A stretch of DNA of 64,000 nt from Lachnospiraceae bacterium (lineage in GTDB: Bacteria > Bacillota > Clostridia > Lachnospirales > Lachnospiraceae), in assembly GCA_014804615.1 (NCBI GenBank), contig JAAUZL010000024.1, forward strand, positions 257,491 through 321,490, read 5' to 3'. A program made the translations under genes and the position numbers. Position 1 is the stretch's first letter, and every line of letters begins with the position of its first letter. The notes below the pieces were generated by a model, which was given only the letters and a program-made list of their open reading frames with translations, was not told where the DNA came from and did no database searches. Below, one piece after another: positions 9,126 through 17,048 of the stretch.

Positions 9126-10667
9126 CTACTTCATATAAATCAATGCACCATCTGTCGAATCTTCGTATTGCGACCAGGTTAAATGATAATTATTATTAGT
9201 AATAAACCCATTGATATTGTCATCATACCGTCCCTCTTGAATCACAATAACCTTAGGCTCTTCTTCTTCCAATACTCTCATATATTCTTCCATAATTTCC
9301 GGCATCACACGTCCTATCGGAAATTGATAAGAATACCTTGTGGCATGTCTTCTATTACTCAGTATATATATCAAATCCCAATTGCCATAAACCGAAATTG
9401 CGTCATCTGTATTCGTATTATCAATTATGATACTGCTTACAGTCCGAGTCAGCTCCGATTTATGTTCTTCCTCTCTGCTTTCATAAACTTCAGGCAATGA
9501 TGAGATGATCGGTAACCACTTCGGCAAAATTATGTTAGCCAGAAGATAAACTTTAATAACAACAGCAACTATCTTCGCTATCTTCGAAGAATCCATTTCT
9601 TCCATTTCGCCAAATAAGGACGCCATCGGATAAGAAAATGCGGGGATCAAAATCATTCCATAATGATTATATGGCAATCCTGACATGCATATCAATAACA
9701 GGGTAGCAAGCATATAAATCATATAAACAATATTGATTACCTTATCTCTTATTATACACATATATGCCATAGCACAAAACGAAATAAGAAAAACTGTCGT
9801 ATTAAAAAAAGACAGAAAACAATTCCATCTTCCACCAGAAAACGCTTTGCTTTCAACGGATACATATACTTTATTAAAAACGATATAACTCTCCCAAAAA
9901 GCGGATAACGAATGATTTACAGCAAGCCATAATAGTATCGGAACTGCAATAATACATATGCCTCCCATAAACCATAATATAAACTGAGTCAATGCATCCC
10001 ATTTTTTATCAACTACCGTTCGCGCAAAGATAAAAAGACAAAAAACCATCCACACGGGAACCATATTGGCCCGCAAAAGAAATACCGCCCCAAAAGAAAA
10101 ACCACAAATCAACAATCGAAATCTTGTTACTTTTTGATTTAAAAGATAATCAAGAAATATATATAGAGCTATTGCAATGAATAGCATTGCATATTCTTCT
10201 GTTAAATTTCCCTCCTTGAAATATTCAAACAGTAAGGAAATGGAAAACATAGTTACAATGATTGACGAATTAATCTTGCATTTCAAACGGGATATTCTAT
10301 AAATCATAAAAAACGTCCCTGTCATAAACAAAAATTCAATGACCCATATCCCGCTGTAAGATGAAATCTTATTACCAATCCAGTTTAATATATAGAGCAG
10401 CGGCCCTTTATGGTCAAAGGAATCCCTATACGGCATATATCCTTTTTCCATCATAAGCGCTACCATTTTAAATACACTGTCATCCGTTCCGGTATCGCCG
10501 CCGATCCATGGATGCAGCGGACTCTTAAGCATGAAAAAAAAAGACATAACTGTCATAAAAAATATTACAATATAGGTTTCTTTATTCCTCCTGATGATCT
10601 GTACTAAAGAAGTGTTATGATTCATCCCTTTTCTCTTTTCCATGATCTCTTGATTCCCATCTAACAT
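9126..10667 (-). CDS. GT-C-like integral membrane glycosyltransferase
   Basis: About 513 aa with a short basic N-terminus, roughly eleven transmembrane helices and a soluble C-terminal domain of about 120 residues. The loop after helix 1 has an acidic cluster (GGDTGTDDSVFKM) and YMPYRDSFDHKGPLLY, shared with the protein at 5192-6634. Both resemble GT39-like enzymes that use lipid-phosphate sugars outside the membrane. The start is uncertain: ATG at 10667 overlaps the upstream stop by 7 bp, but in-frame ATGs at 10643 and 10625 are also possible and none has a strong ribosome site. Codons are strikingly A/T-rich, the most extreme in the window. Acceptor and donor are unknown. Confidence 0.83.
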   Translation of the reverse strand: MLDGNQEIMEKRKGMNHNTSLVQIIRRNKETYIVIFFMTVMSFFFMLKSPLHPWIGGDTGTDDSVFKMVALMMEKGYMPYRDSFDHKGPLLYILNWIGNKISSYSGIWVIEFLFMTGTFFMIYRISRLKCKINSSIIVTMFSISLLFEYFKEGNLTEEYAMLFIAIALYIFLDYLLNQKVTRFRLLICGFSFGAVFLLRANMVPVWMVFCLFIFARTVVDKKWDALTQFILWFMGGICIIAVPILLWLAVNHSLSAFWESYIVFNKVYVSVESKAFSGGRWNCFLSFFNTTVFLISFCAMAYMCIIRDKVINIVYMIYMLATLLLICMSGLPYNHYGMILIPAFSYPMASLFGEMEEMDSSKIAKIVAVVIKVYLLANIILPKWLPIISSLPEVYESREEEHKSELTRTVSSIIIDNTNTDDAISVYGNWDLIYILSNRRHATRYSYQFPIGRVMPEIMEEYMRVLEEEEPKVIVIQEGRYDDNINGFITNNNYHLTWSQYEDSTDGALIYMK

Positions 10668-11371
10668 TTCATGTCTTTCTTCAACACTCTAAAGTCCTTT
10701 ACCGCCTTCCATCCGATTTTTATGATATTCAAAATATTTATAGAATTCTCTCCGCCTTGACGGGATTTAAAAGAAATCGTTTTAAATAATGTTTTCTCAT
10801 GGTAATAAACAAAATAGGTCGTTATGAGAATATTCGGGATATTATAATCTTCCGGCAGCTTATATAAATATTTTTTCAAAATCTCTGCTTTCATCAGGCG
10901 AAACGGTGCATTCGCGTCAGGTATTGTTACCCCAAAATAGATTCTCAGCAAAAAGCAGACTACTTTCTCAACGAACGCCCGTGTTTTCCCGTCTTCTCGC
11001 ACATTACGATATCCAAAAATACCGTCATATTGCTCTCTGCTTTCCCAAAAATCATTAAATTCTGCGGGGTCAGTCTGTCCATCCGAATCCGTCTGGAAGA
11101 TATACTCCCCGCCCTGCTTAATGGCATAATCATACAAAGCAATTACCTTAGGACCATGCTGCTTTTTTGTTTCACTCAAAATTTCCAGCTTAGAGTACTC
11201 TTTTTGCAATTTTTCCAATATTGCATGTGTGGCATCAGTACTTCCACTATCTGCAATCACGAGCCGGGATTTTTCGCCTTTTCCATCAAGTATCGGATAC
11301 CACTGTTTTACCACTTTTTCAATATTATCCTCTTCATTATATGCCGGCATCACAATAAACAGAGAATCCAT
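10661..11371 (-). CDS. GT2 glycosyltransferase, polyprenyl-phosphate type
   Basis: 236 aa from the ATG at 11371, which has GGGAGGA (11378-11384) 6 bases upstream; the in-frame TTG just before it overlaps the ribosome site and is unlikely. The GT-A core shows FIVMPAYNEEDNIEKVV, ADSGSTDATHAIL near residue 45 and the QTDSDGQTDP metal motif near residue 95, as in dolichol/polyprenyl-phosphate sugar synthases. No long C-terminal membrane pair is seen. A cytoplasmic enzyme charging polyprenyl phosphate would provide exactly the donor that the neighbouring GT-C-like proteins need, so this trio (5192-6634, 9126-10667 and this gene) may act together. The sugar is unknown. It belongs to the AT-rich island. 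Confidence 0.9.
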   Translation of the reverse strand: MDSLFIVMPAYNEEDNIEKVVKQWYPILDGKGEKSRLVIADSGSTDATHAILEKLQKEYSKLEILSETKKQHGPKVIALYDYAIKQGGEYIFQTDSDGQTDPAEFNDFWESREQYDGIFGYRNVREDGKTRAFVEKVVCFLLRIYFGVTIPDANAPFRLMKAEILKKYLYKLPEDYNIPNILITTYFVYYHEKTLFKTISFKSRQGGENSINILNIIKIGWKAVKDFRVLKKDMKC

Positions 11372-11463
11372 AGAGCCTCCTCCCAAGGTATATATTTTCC
11401 TATATATAATCTTCTGCTGCTACGTTACATTTTCCCACAAAATACCATTATATAATATCACTT

Positions 11464-12753
11464 TCACATTGTCTTTGCAATATCGTGCATTTTTGGCACT
11501 TTTTTATAAAAATTCAAACCTGTCGTTTTTTGAAAAATGTCCTCTGTCAGCAGATAGTACCCCATCATCATCAATAAATAATTCCTGCCGATGTAGACAG
11601 ATATCAGATGCGCCTCGACCACAGTATATACGGCAAACGTGGTAAACAGCAACAGGCCGCCGGCATCCTTCCTTTTCCACAGCTGCCACAAAAGCGCAAG
11701 ATTCGCCGCTACATAGAGTATACCCGGAATCACGCCGTAGCGATAAAACACTTTCACCCATCCCATGTCGAAGTAGTAACTCATATTATTCTCACAGGAA
11801 AATGCTGACCAAGTCTGCACCATCCCCTCATTGTAGGTGGTATCCGTGAGGGATATGATCCTGCCACTGAGATGTTTGTCGATCTTATCCAGCGCCACAA
11901 TATGCACATCATTGCTGGGAATGTGATTAAAAAGCTCGTTCCACCGGGCATCCCGCACCTGCTGGGCGCAGACTGCCACATCCACGGAAAAAGCAATGCA
12001 CAGAAAGAAAACAAGCAGACCGCAGACATAGAAAAAAGTCATTTTCTGCAATCGTTTTCCATAGGACATCAAGAAGGCGCCACAAAGAAACGCTGTGGTA
12101 ATGAGCATGCTGGTCTTGGAAGTGGTAAGCAGGTAAATGCCTGCATCCAGCAGCAGCAAAACCAGATAGCCGTACCATTTCATCCTGTCAAACCAGACAT
12201 AGACACCCAGTGCCACCAGCATAAAAAACATACAGGATAAGGCATTGGGGTGCCCCATTCCCAGCGTGTAGCGGGTTTCCTCAGCAGCTTCCGCCCCGAT
12301 AAAGAGAGTTTCCTCCAACGTCTGGTGGCCAAATGGCTGCGTCAGGCTGATGTCACCGTAGATGCCCGTAACCGCAAGCGCCACGATGGCCAGACAGCCT
12401 GCCAGTGTCACATAAAAGGTATATTTCAACATTTCCTTCAAGGGGATGCCCTTGCAGGCCGTCACAAAGGTTACGATGCGGATCATGTCATTGGCTCCCG
12501 TGACCCGATAGGAAATAAATCCGATTCCCTCCAGCAAAACAAGAAGTATCCACTCCCTTCGCTCATAACGGGTTAGAATAAGCTTACAGGCAAACAAAAG
12601 AAAAGTCACCCGAAACAGATACCCTTCAATGGGATTGATATAATTGCTCTTGTCGATGATAACCACAAGAAGTTCTATGGTCAGTCCGATATAGAAAGCC
12701 AGACGGGGAATCGGGCTCTCATCCCGGAGCCGCCTGTAAAGAGTTTTGATCAT
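11464..12753 (-). CDS. Wzy-like polysaccharide polymerase
   Basis: 429 aa, about ten to eleven transmembrane helices with a large extracytoplasmic loop near residues 255-320, the usual Wzy topology. The segment GMGHPNALSCMFF near residue 165 followed by a helix ending in TTSKTSM near residue 210 is characteristic of Firmicutes capsule polymerases (the H-P-N and TxSRT/TSKT patterns). Such proteins join lipid-linked repeat units outside the membrane. It starts with GGCGG upstream of 12753 and overlaps nothing. It stands directly upstream of the AT-rich island. The window also encodes an O-antigen-ligase-type protein (53603-56131), so which of the two polymerises and which ligates cannot be settled from sequence. 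Confidence 0.85.
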   Translation of the reverse strand: MIKTLYRRLRDESPIPRLAFYIGLTIELLVVIIDKSNYINPIEGYLFRVTFLLFACKLILTRYERREWILLVLLEGIGFISYRVTGANDMIRIVTFVTACKGIPLKEMLKYTFYVTLAGCLAIVALAVTGIYGDISLTQPFGHQTLEETLFIGAEAAEETRYTLGMGHPNALSCMFFMLVALGVYVWFDRMKWYGYLVLLLLDAGIYLLTTSKTSMLITTAFLCGAFLMSYGKRLQKMTFFYVCGLLVFFLCIAFSVDVAVCAQQVRDARWNELFNHIPSNDVHIVALDKIDKHLSGRIISLTDTTYNEGMVQTWSAFSCENNMSYYFDMGWVKVFYRYGVIPGILYVAANLALLWQLWKRKDAGGLLLFTTFAVYTVVEAHLISVYIGRNYLLMMMGYYLLTEDIFQKTTGLNFYKKVPKMHDIAKTM

Positions 12754-12757
12754 AGTC

Positions 12758-13699
12758 TTACCGCCTTATCGCCCGCGCCAACGCTCCATGTATCCTTCGC
12801 AGACATTGTTTACACATAAGCTTCGTACTCTTCCACGCGATTCCTGCCCTGCTTACCTTTGGCGCAAGGAGAAAATCGTACTCTGCCTGATGCGTTCGCA
12901 GATATGTCGGGAAGCTCTCGTCAATCTCCACCCGGACAAATTTCGCATCCCGGTCAAAGATATCTTCCCCACACAGAAGCCTGTCTACCGCCTCATTTAA
13001 ATAACGCTTGCTATTGTATTCTTGATGCGCCGCCGCTTTCACCTTCACACCGATGCGCTTCGCCACATCCCGTTCGCCGTCACCGCCCATATAACCGAAG
13101 TGCCAGCCGCCGTCCGCCACCCGCACACTCCTGGGATCCGTGGGGGATACCTCCCGCAAAAACACGATGCCCTCCGATGGCAGATCCGCAAAGCTGCAGA
13201 TCTTTGTGCCAAGCCACTGTCTTCTCTCCACGCCCGGAAATTCTCCCGTGATGGATAAAAGATTCCCGGAAACCTCCTCCATATTCAGAAAACAGTAGAA
13301 CATCCGCTGTGCCAGATGATAAATTTTTCCTGCCTCAAAGCCTTCTATGATACGTACCAGTGTCTCCGGCTTCGGGATCTCGTCCACATCGCTGAAAATA
13401 ATGATATCATCTACCCTGCAGTCGCCCAGTACCCGGATCAGCTGGTTTTTCTGATACTTATCCCGCTCGTGGGTGGTGACCCCTTCCATGGGAGAATCCT
13501 CCACCGCCACATAGCGGATCTTTTCCTCAAATTCTTTAAAAAGATGCCGGTTTTCGGCAAATATCATCCGCTTCGGCTCTCCCGAAAAGGTCACGGAGGA
13601 CTCTTCGATCACAAACCAGTCCACATAAGGATTCAGGATCTGCATTCTGAGTTTTAAAATATCCAGTTCATTAAAAAACGGGACGCAATCAAATACCAT
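12758..13699 (-). CDS. GT17 family glycosyltransferase
   Basis: 313 aa. The N-terminus (VFDCVPFFNELDILKLRM, then VDWFVIEESSVTFSG) and the metal-site motif IIFSDVDEIPKPE near residue 115 match family GT17, whose founding member is the animal beta-1,4-mannosyl-glycoprotein N-acetylglucosaminyltransferase III. Bacterial members occur in capsule clusters and are poorly characterised. It is probably cytoplasmic: no signal or membrane helix is seen, and the C-terminus is strongly basic. The stop lies 5 bp before the polymerase start and the ATG follows the next gene by 3 bp, so the block 11464-15981 looks co-translated. Activity is inferred from family only, and the bacterial sugar need not be GlcNAc. 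Confidence 0.88.
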   Translation of the reverse strand: MVFDCVPFFNELDILKLRMQILNPYVDWFVIEESSVTFSGEPKRMIFAENRHLFKEFEEKIRYVAVEDSPMEGVTTHERDKYQKNQLIRVLGDCRVDDIIIFSDVDEIPKPETLVRIIEGFEAGKIYHLAQRMFYCFLNMEEVSGNLLSITGEFPGVERRQWLGTKICSFADLPSEGIVFLREVSPTDPRSVRVADGGWHFGYMGGDGERDVAKRIGVKVKAAAHQEYNSKRYLNEAVDRLLCGEDIFDRDAKFVRVEIDESFPTYLRTHQAEYDFLLAPKVSRAGIAWKSTKLMCKQCLRRIHGALARAIRR

Positions 13700-13702
13700 A
13701 CA

Positions 13703-14473
13703 CTACCTGCCCTCTCCTCTTGAAAACCTGCGCCAAAACAGAAGCGGCCTGATTATATCTTTGCACTTCTTCCATCTGACCGTCCAGGGATTGATAAACC
13801 GGGGATATTTCTCATTTCTGCCGCGCCATTTGTGGAAGAGAAAAGGCGCCTCCACATCCATGATCTCCGGAATCATATGCTCATGGCCGAAATACTTCGC
13901 CACCTCAATGGGCGCAAACCGCATCCCCGCCTCCTCAAACACATTTTTATATTTACAACAGATCAGTGTGTCCTCGTTGTAATTATCGTCCCCCGGCATC
14001 TTCTCCCACTTGAGTCCCGCCTCTCTGGGAAATTCCATAAGTCTTTTGCTGCGGATCGACACACTGTTTCCCACCCGGACGATCTCTCCCTTGGCGTCCC
14101 GGTAGGCATAGTCGTTTTGGGGCAAAGGCCAGGGCGAGCCGATGTAATCGTAATCCAGAAAGACATCCTGCCAGCTCTCAGGATGCACCACAAAACCGTC
14201 CGCATGCACAATGAGTGCATAGTCAGTATGAATATGATCCCCCAGTTCATACATCATTTTGTAGTTAAACTTATCAATATCATCCAGCTTTGCAGTATGG
14301 GAATACCGAATAGATTTCGGCAGGGACAGGGGCTTTCTGTGCGTAATGAGCACCACATCCCCGAACTCAATCTCCCGCATACTGTACTCCAGGGCACGGA
14401 TCGTCCCATAAAGATCCACACTGGACATTGCCGCCAGTGTCACATTTGGTAGGGAAAGCTTCTGTTCAGGCAT
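13703..14473 (-). CDS. DUF5672 family protein, probable glycosyltransferase
   Basis: 256 aa. The pattern LPNVTLAAMSSVDLYGTIRALEYS at the N-terminus (residues 8 onward), HTDYALIVHADGFVVHPESW near residue 85 and YDYIGSPWPLP match DUF5672, a family common in glycan clusters and thought to be GT-A-like. VHADGF may be the DxD-equivalent. I choose the second ATG (14473): GGAGGA is 6 bases upstream of it, but directly abuts the first ATG (14479), which would leave no spacer. The first ATG overlaps the upstream stop as ATGA, so it is still possible. It follows a DUF6056 membrane protein and precedes the GT17 gene. The reaction is unknown. Confidence 0.85.
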   Translation of the reverse strand: MPEQKLSLPNVTLAAMSSVDLYGTIRALEYSMREIEFGDVVLITHRKPLSLPKSIRYSHTAKLDDIDKFNYKMMYELGDHIHTDYALIVHADGFVVHPESWQDVFLDYDYIGSPWPLPQNDYAYRDAKGEIVRVGNSVSIRSKRLMEFPREAGLKWEKMPGDDNYNEDTLICCKYKNVFEEAGMRFAPIEVAKYFGHEHMIPEIMDVEAPFLFHKWRGRNEKYPRFINPWTVRWKKCKDIIRPLLFWRRFSRGEGR

Positions 14474-14475
14474 AT

Positions 14476-15981
14476 TCATTCCTCCGTAAGCCGTACACTG
14501 TCCTTATGATAATACCCGGTTACCGCCAGATTCAGCCAGTAATCCGGATCCGTGCTCAGATCGTCAAAGGAAAACAGATAGGGCTTTTCACTGTAAGGCC
14601 TAACCTCCACATCTGCGATACTCTCGTCGGTGTAGAGGCCGTACCGTTCCATCGCTTCCGCATAAAAAGTCTGCGCCTCCCCCTTTGCCAGAGAACGCAG
14701 GGCTGAAATACTCGTATAAGTATTCTTATCCGCGGTAAACACCCACACTGCCAGAAGTAAAAGCACACACATCAGACTCATTTGCTTCCCAGCCCGCTCC
14801 AGAAAGACACCGAGAGCCGCCGCCCCATCGTCCACGGCTTCCTCTTTTTGTCTGTGGGACAGATATCCCAGCCAGTAAACAGTCACCATAAGAAGCGCTA
14901 TATAGTAGGTCATCTGGATAATATTATCCACCCGGGAAAGCCCCGCCATCCCCACCGCATACAAGGTCGGCGTGAACATGGCGGAGAGCACACAGTAGGC
15001 TCCCGCCGCCACCCATACCGGGTGGGAAAACTCCCGTTGGGAGGCCTTTGCCAGCTTCCACAAAAGAGGCAAAAGCGCCAGCCAGACAAGTATCACAAGC
15101 ACCGGCGTCCAGCGAATCACAAACACTCCCGCATGATAGAAGGATAATAGAACAGCCTTCACCGCAGAATACCCTTCATCCATATCCAGGCTGCTCCGCT
15201 TCCCGTTGCCGGGTGCCAGCGTATTCACAAGGAATCCTGCGCTCCCTGTGAGAAACGGTATAATAACATATATTATTTTATCTTGTCTCCGATATAACAC
15301 ATAGAGGAGAAGAAACGCCATGAGAATCTCCGCCTGCAGGCCGGTCACCAGATTGCCGCCCCCCACGATCACGGAGAGAAGCACTGCCACACCACAGCAG
15401 ACGGCCGCCCGCCCTCTCTTTTCCGCCCAGATCGTTTCCGACACGAGCGTAAGTAAGAAAAACCAGATCGACTGCATCAGCACATAGTGAGTGGAGCCAT
15501 TGTACCAGTAGATTCCCTCAAAGGGCGCCTCCATCACCTGATAGAACACAAACAGCATAAGGAGCATACAAATCGCCGCCCCTTCCCTCTCACAGCCAAG
15601 CCACCTGGTCAGAATATGCCGTCCCAGCACGAAGGTGGAGACAGCAAGCATGCCGATCATCAGTACCGGCACTACCCAGGCAAGTCCATAATGAAAATTC
15701 ATGGGACATATCGCCATCAGGAAACAGGACACATAGGTTCCCTGCCACTCCCGATAAAAATCCATATTCTGCTGCCAGGCAGTCTCCACAGCGGACCATA
15801 AGGATCCTGTGGCCTGCCAGGTGTCATGCACACGCCGGCCATAATCATAGTCGTCGATGCACATTACATTATATTTTCCCAGCCAGAGAAGAGGAAGCAG
15901 AGACAGAACCAAAAGTCCTGCCGCCAGAAGCACCTGTTTTCTTCCGCTATTCCATTTTTCCTTTTTTTCTTCTTCCTTCAT
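14476..15981 (-). CDS. DUF6056 family multispanning membrane protein
   Basis: 501 aa, about eleven to twelve transmembrane helices. After helix 1 the extracytoplasmic loop carries CIDDYDYGRRV (residue 41 onward) and then REWQGTYVSCFLM near residue 77. The DD motif followed by W.GT is the signature of DUF6056 and resembles the catalytic aspartate loop of GT-C glycosyltransferases. A soluble stretch of about 70 residues lies at the C-terminus. A second member is encoded at 28376-29824. Both probably act outside the membrane on lipid-linked glycans, although this is inferred from topology. The gene begins 1 bp after the fucosyltransferase-like gene's stop and ends in a TGA next to the DUF5672 start. 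Confidence 0.85.
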   Translation of the reverse strand: MKEEEKKEKWNSGRKQVLLAAGLLVLSLLPLLWLGKYNVMCIDDYDYGRRVHDTWQATGSLWSAVETAWQQNMDFYREWQGTYVSCFLMAICPMNFHYGLAWVVPVLMIGMLAVSTFVLGRHILTRWLGCEREGAAICMLLMLFVFYQVMEAPFEGIYWYNGSTHYVLMQSIWFFLLTLVSETIWAEKRGRAAVCCGVAVLLSVIVGGGNLVTGLQAEILMAFLLLYVLYRRQDKIIYVIIPFLTGSAGFLVNTLAPGNGKRSSLDMDEGYSAVKAVLLSFYHAGVFVIRWTPVLVILVWLALLPLLWKLAKASQREFSHPVWVAAGAYCVLSAMFTPTLYAVGMAGLSRVDNIIQMTYYIALLMVTVYWLGYLSHRQKEEAVDDGAAALGVFLERAGKQMSLMCVLLLLAVWVFTADKNTYTSISALRSLAKGEAQTFYAEAMERYGLYTDESIADVEVRPYSEKPYLFSFDDLSTDPDYWLNLAVTGYYHKDSVRLTEE

Positions 15982-17022
15982 TCAACCTGCCTTTTTCCCA
16001 AGTAACTTCTTCAACCGCCGCATAACGCCCCTGCCGATCTTGCACAGGTAAGCCTTCTTATAAATATACTGCGCATGCAGCTTCATCAGCTGCAGCTTTG
16101 CTCCCGTGGGTCTTTTGTTCACGCCGGCGTATTTTTTAGACCGACTCTTGTAAGCTGCCAGCTCCTCCCTGCATTCCCGATCGGAAAACACTCTGCCCTG
16201 CCGGTCCATATAGTGCCATCCTTCATAGATATTCTGTTCCGACGCCCAGTACCCATCGGACACATTATGCCTCGCCCAGTATTTCGGTGCCAGAATATAC
16301 CGAACCGTATCGCTGGTAAAGGCGGGAAAATAAGCAAAGGAAGAATTTGCCAGCAAAAGATAACGTGCGTTTTTTAATACAGCATAATCCTTGGCGAGAT
16401 CAAAATTGTAGGCCGGAATACCCGGCAAAAACTTGTTCGCCTCCCGCACATCGTTCGTGATGATCATAAACCGCATGGCAGGATTGATCTTTTTCATCTG
16501 CCGCATACCCTGTATCCAGTATTTTTTGCGCAGATACAGTTCCGGCGAGCCCATATAATCACTGCAGCGCAGATGCAGAATACACAGATCATCCTGACAG
16601 TAGTCCATACAATCATACTCGGGTTTTACCCTAAGCCAGCTTTTGATCTCTTCCTTATGAGAGATAAAGTAGTCCTCCGCCTGCAGATTCCCGTAAAGAA
16701 GCGTGTCATCCTCGATCTCAAAAAGCTGTCTGTCCGCATCCGTGACATACACGCCGTGTGTCAGGTCATGCTTGGAGTTCCCCGCAAACAGACGAGTCTC
16801 CTTCTCATAGTAGACCTTTTGATAATCCTCTTTTTTTGAGGGGAGCCCCATATCCAGATCCATAAAGTAAAGCCCGCAGTCACTGTGCATATTGTTTGCA
16901 AAGTGCCCCGGATCCAGCACACTGAACTGATAGCCCTTGTCTAGCGCAATACATCTGGTCGTCACATAGAAAAACAGCTGATTGCCGAGCCCGAAGCCCT
17001 CCTGTGTCTCAATCCCTAGCAT
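15982..17022 (-). CDS. Divergent GT11 (alpha-1,2-fucosyltransferase-like)
   Basis: 346 aa. The N-terminal GFGLGNQLFFYVTTRCIAL matches the GxGNQxFQY loop of family GT11, and the nucleotide-binding region reads CILHLRCSDY near residue 150, where canonical members have HxRRGDY. The second arginine of that HxRR motif is therefore a cysteine here, which may alter donor use. The later block ARYLLLANSSFAYFPAFTS near residue 220 matches the SxSSFSWW motif region. GGAGGG precedes the ATG at 17022 by 4 bases. The canonical GT11 in this window (18838-19809) is only one gene away, across the ABC transporter. GDP-fucose or another GDP- or UDP-sugar is the likely donor; no fucose synthesis genes are visible here. 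Confidence 0.82.
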   Translation of the reverse strand: MLGIETQEGFGLGNQLFFYVTTRCIALDKGYQFSVLDPGHFANNMHSDCGLYFMDLDMGLPSKKEDYQKVYYEKETRLFAGNSKHDLTHGVYVTDADRQLFEIEDDTLLYGNLQAEDYFISHKEEIKSWLRVKPEYDCMDYCQDDLCILHLRCSDYMGSPELYLRKKYWIQGMRQMKKINPAMRFMIITNDVREANKFLPGIPAYNFDLAKDYAVLKNARYLLLANSSFAYFPAFTSDTVRYILAPKYWARHNVSDGYWASEQNIYEGWHYMDRQGRVFSDRECREELAAYKSRSKKYAGVNKRPTGAKLQLMKLHAQYIYKKAYLCKIGRGVMRRLKKLLGKKAG

Positions 17023-17048
17023 TTATCCCTCCACAAAAAAGTGTCTGC

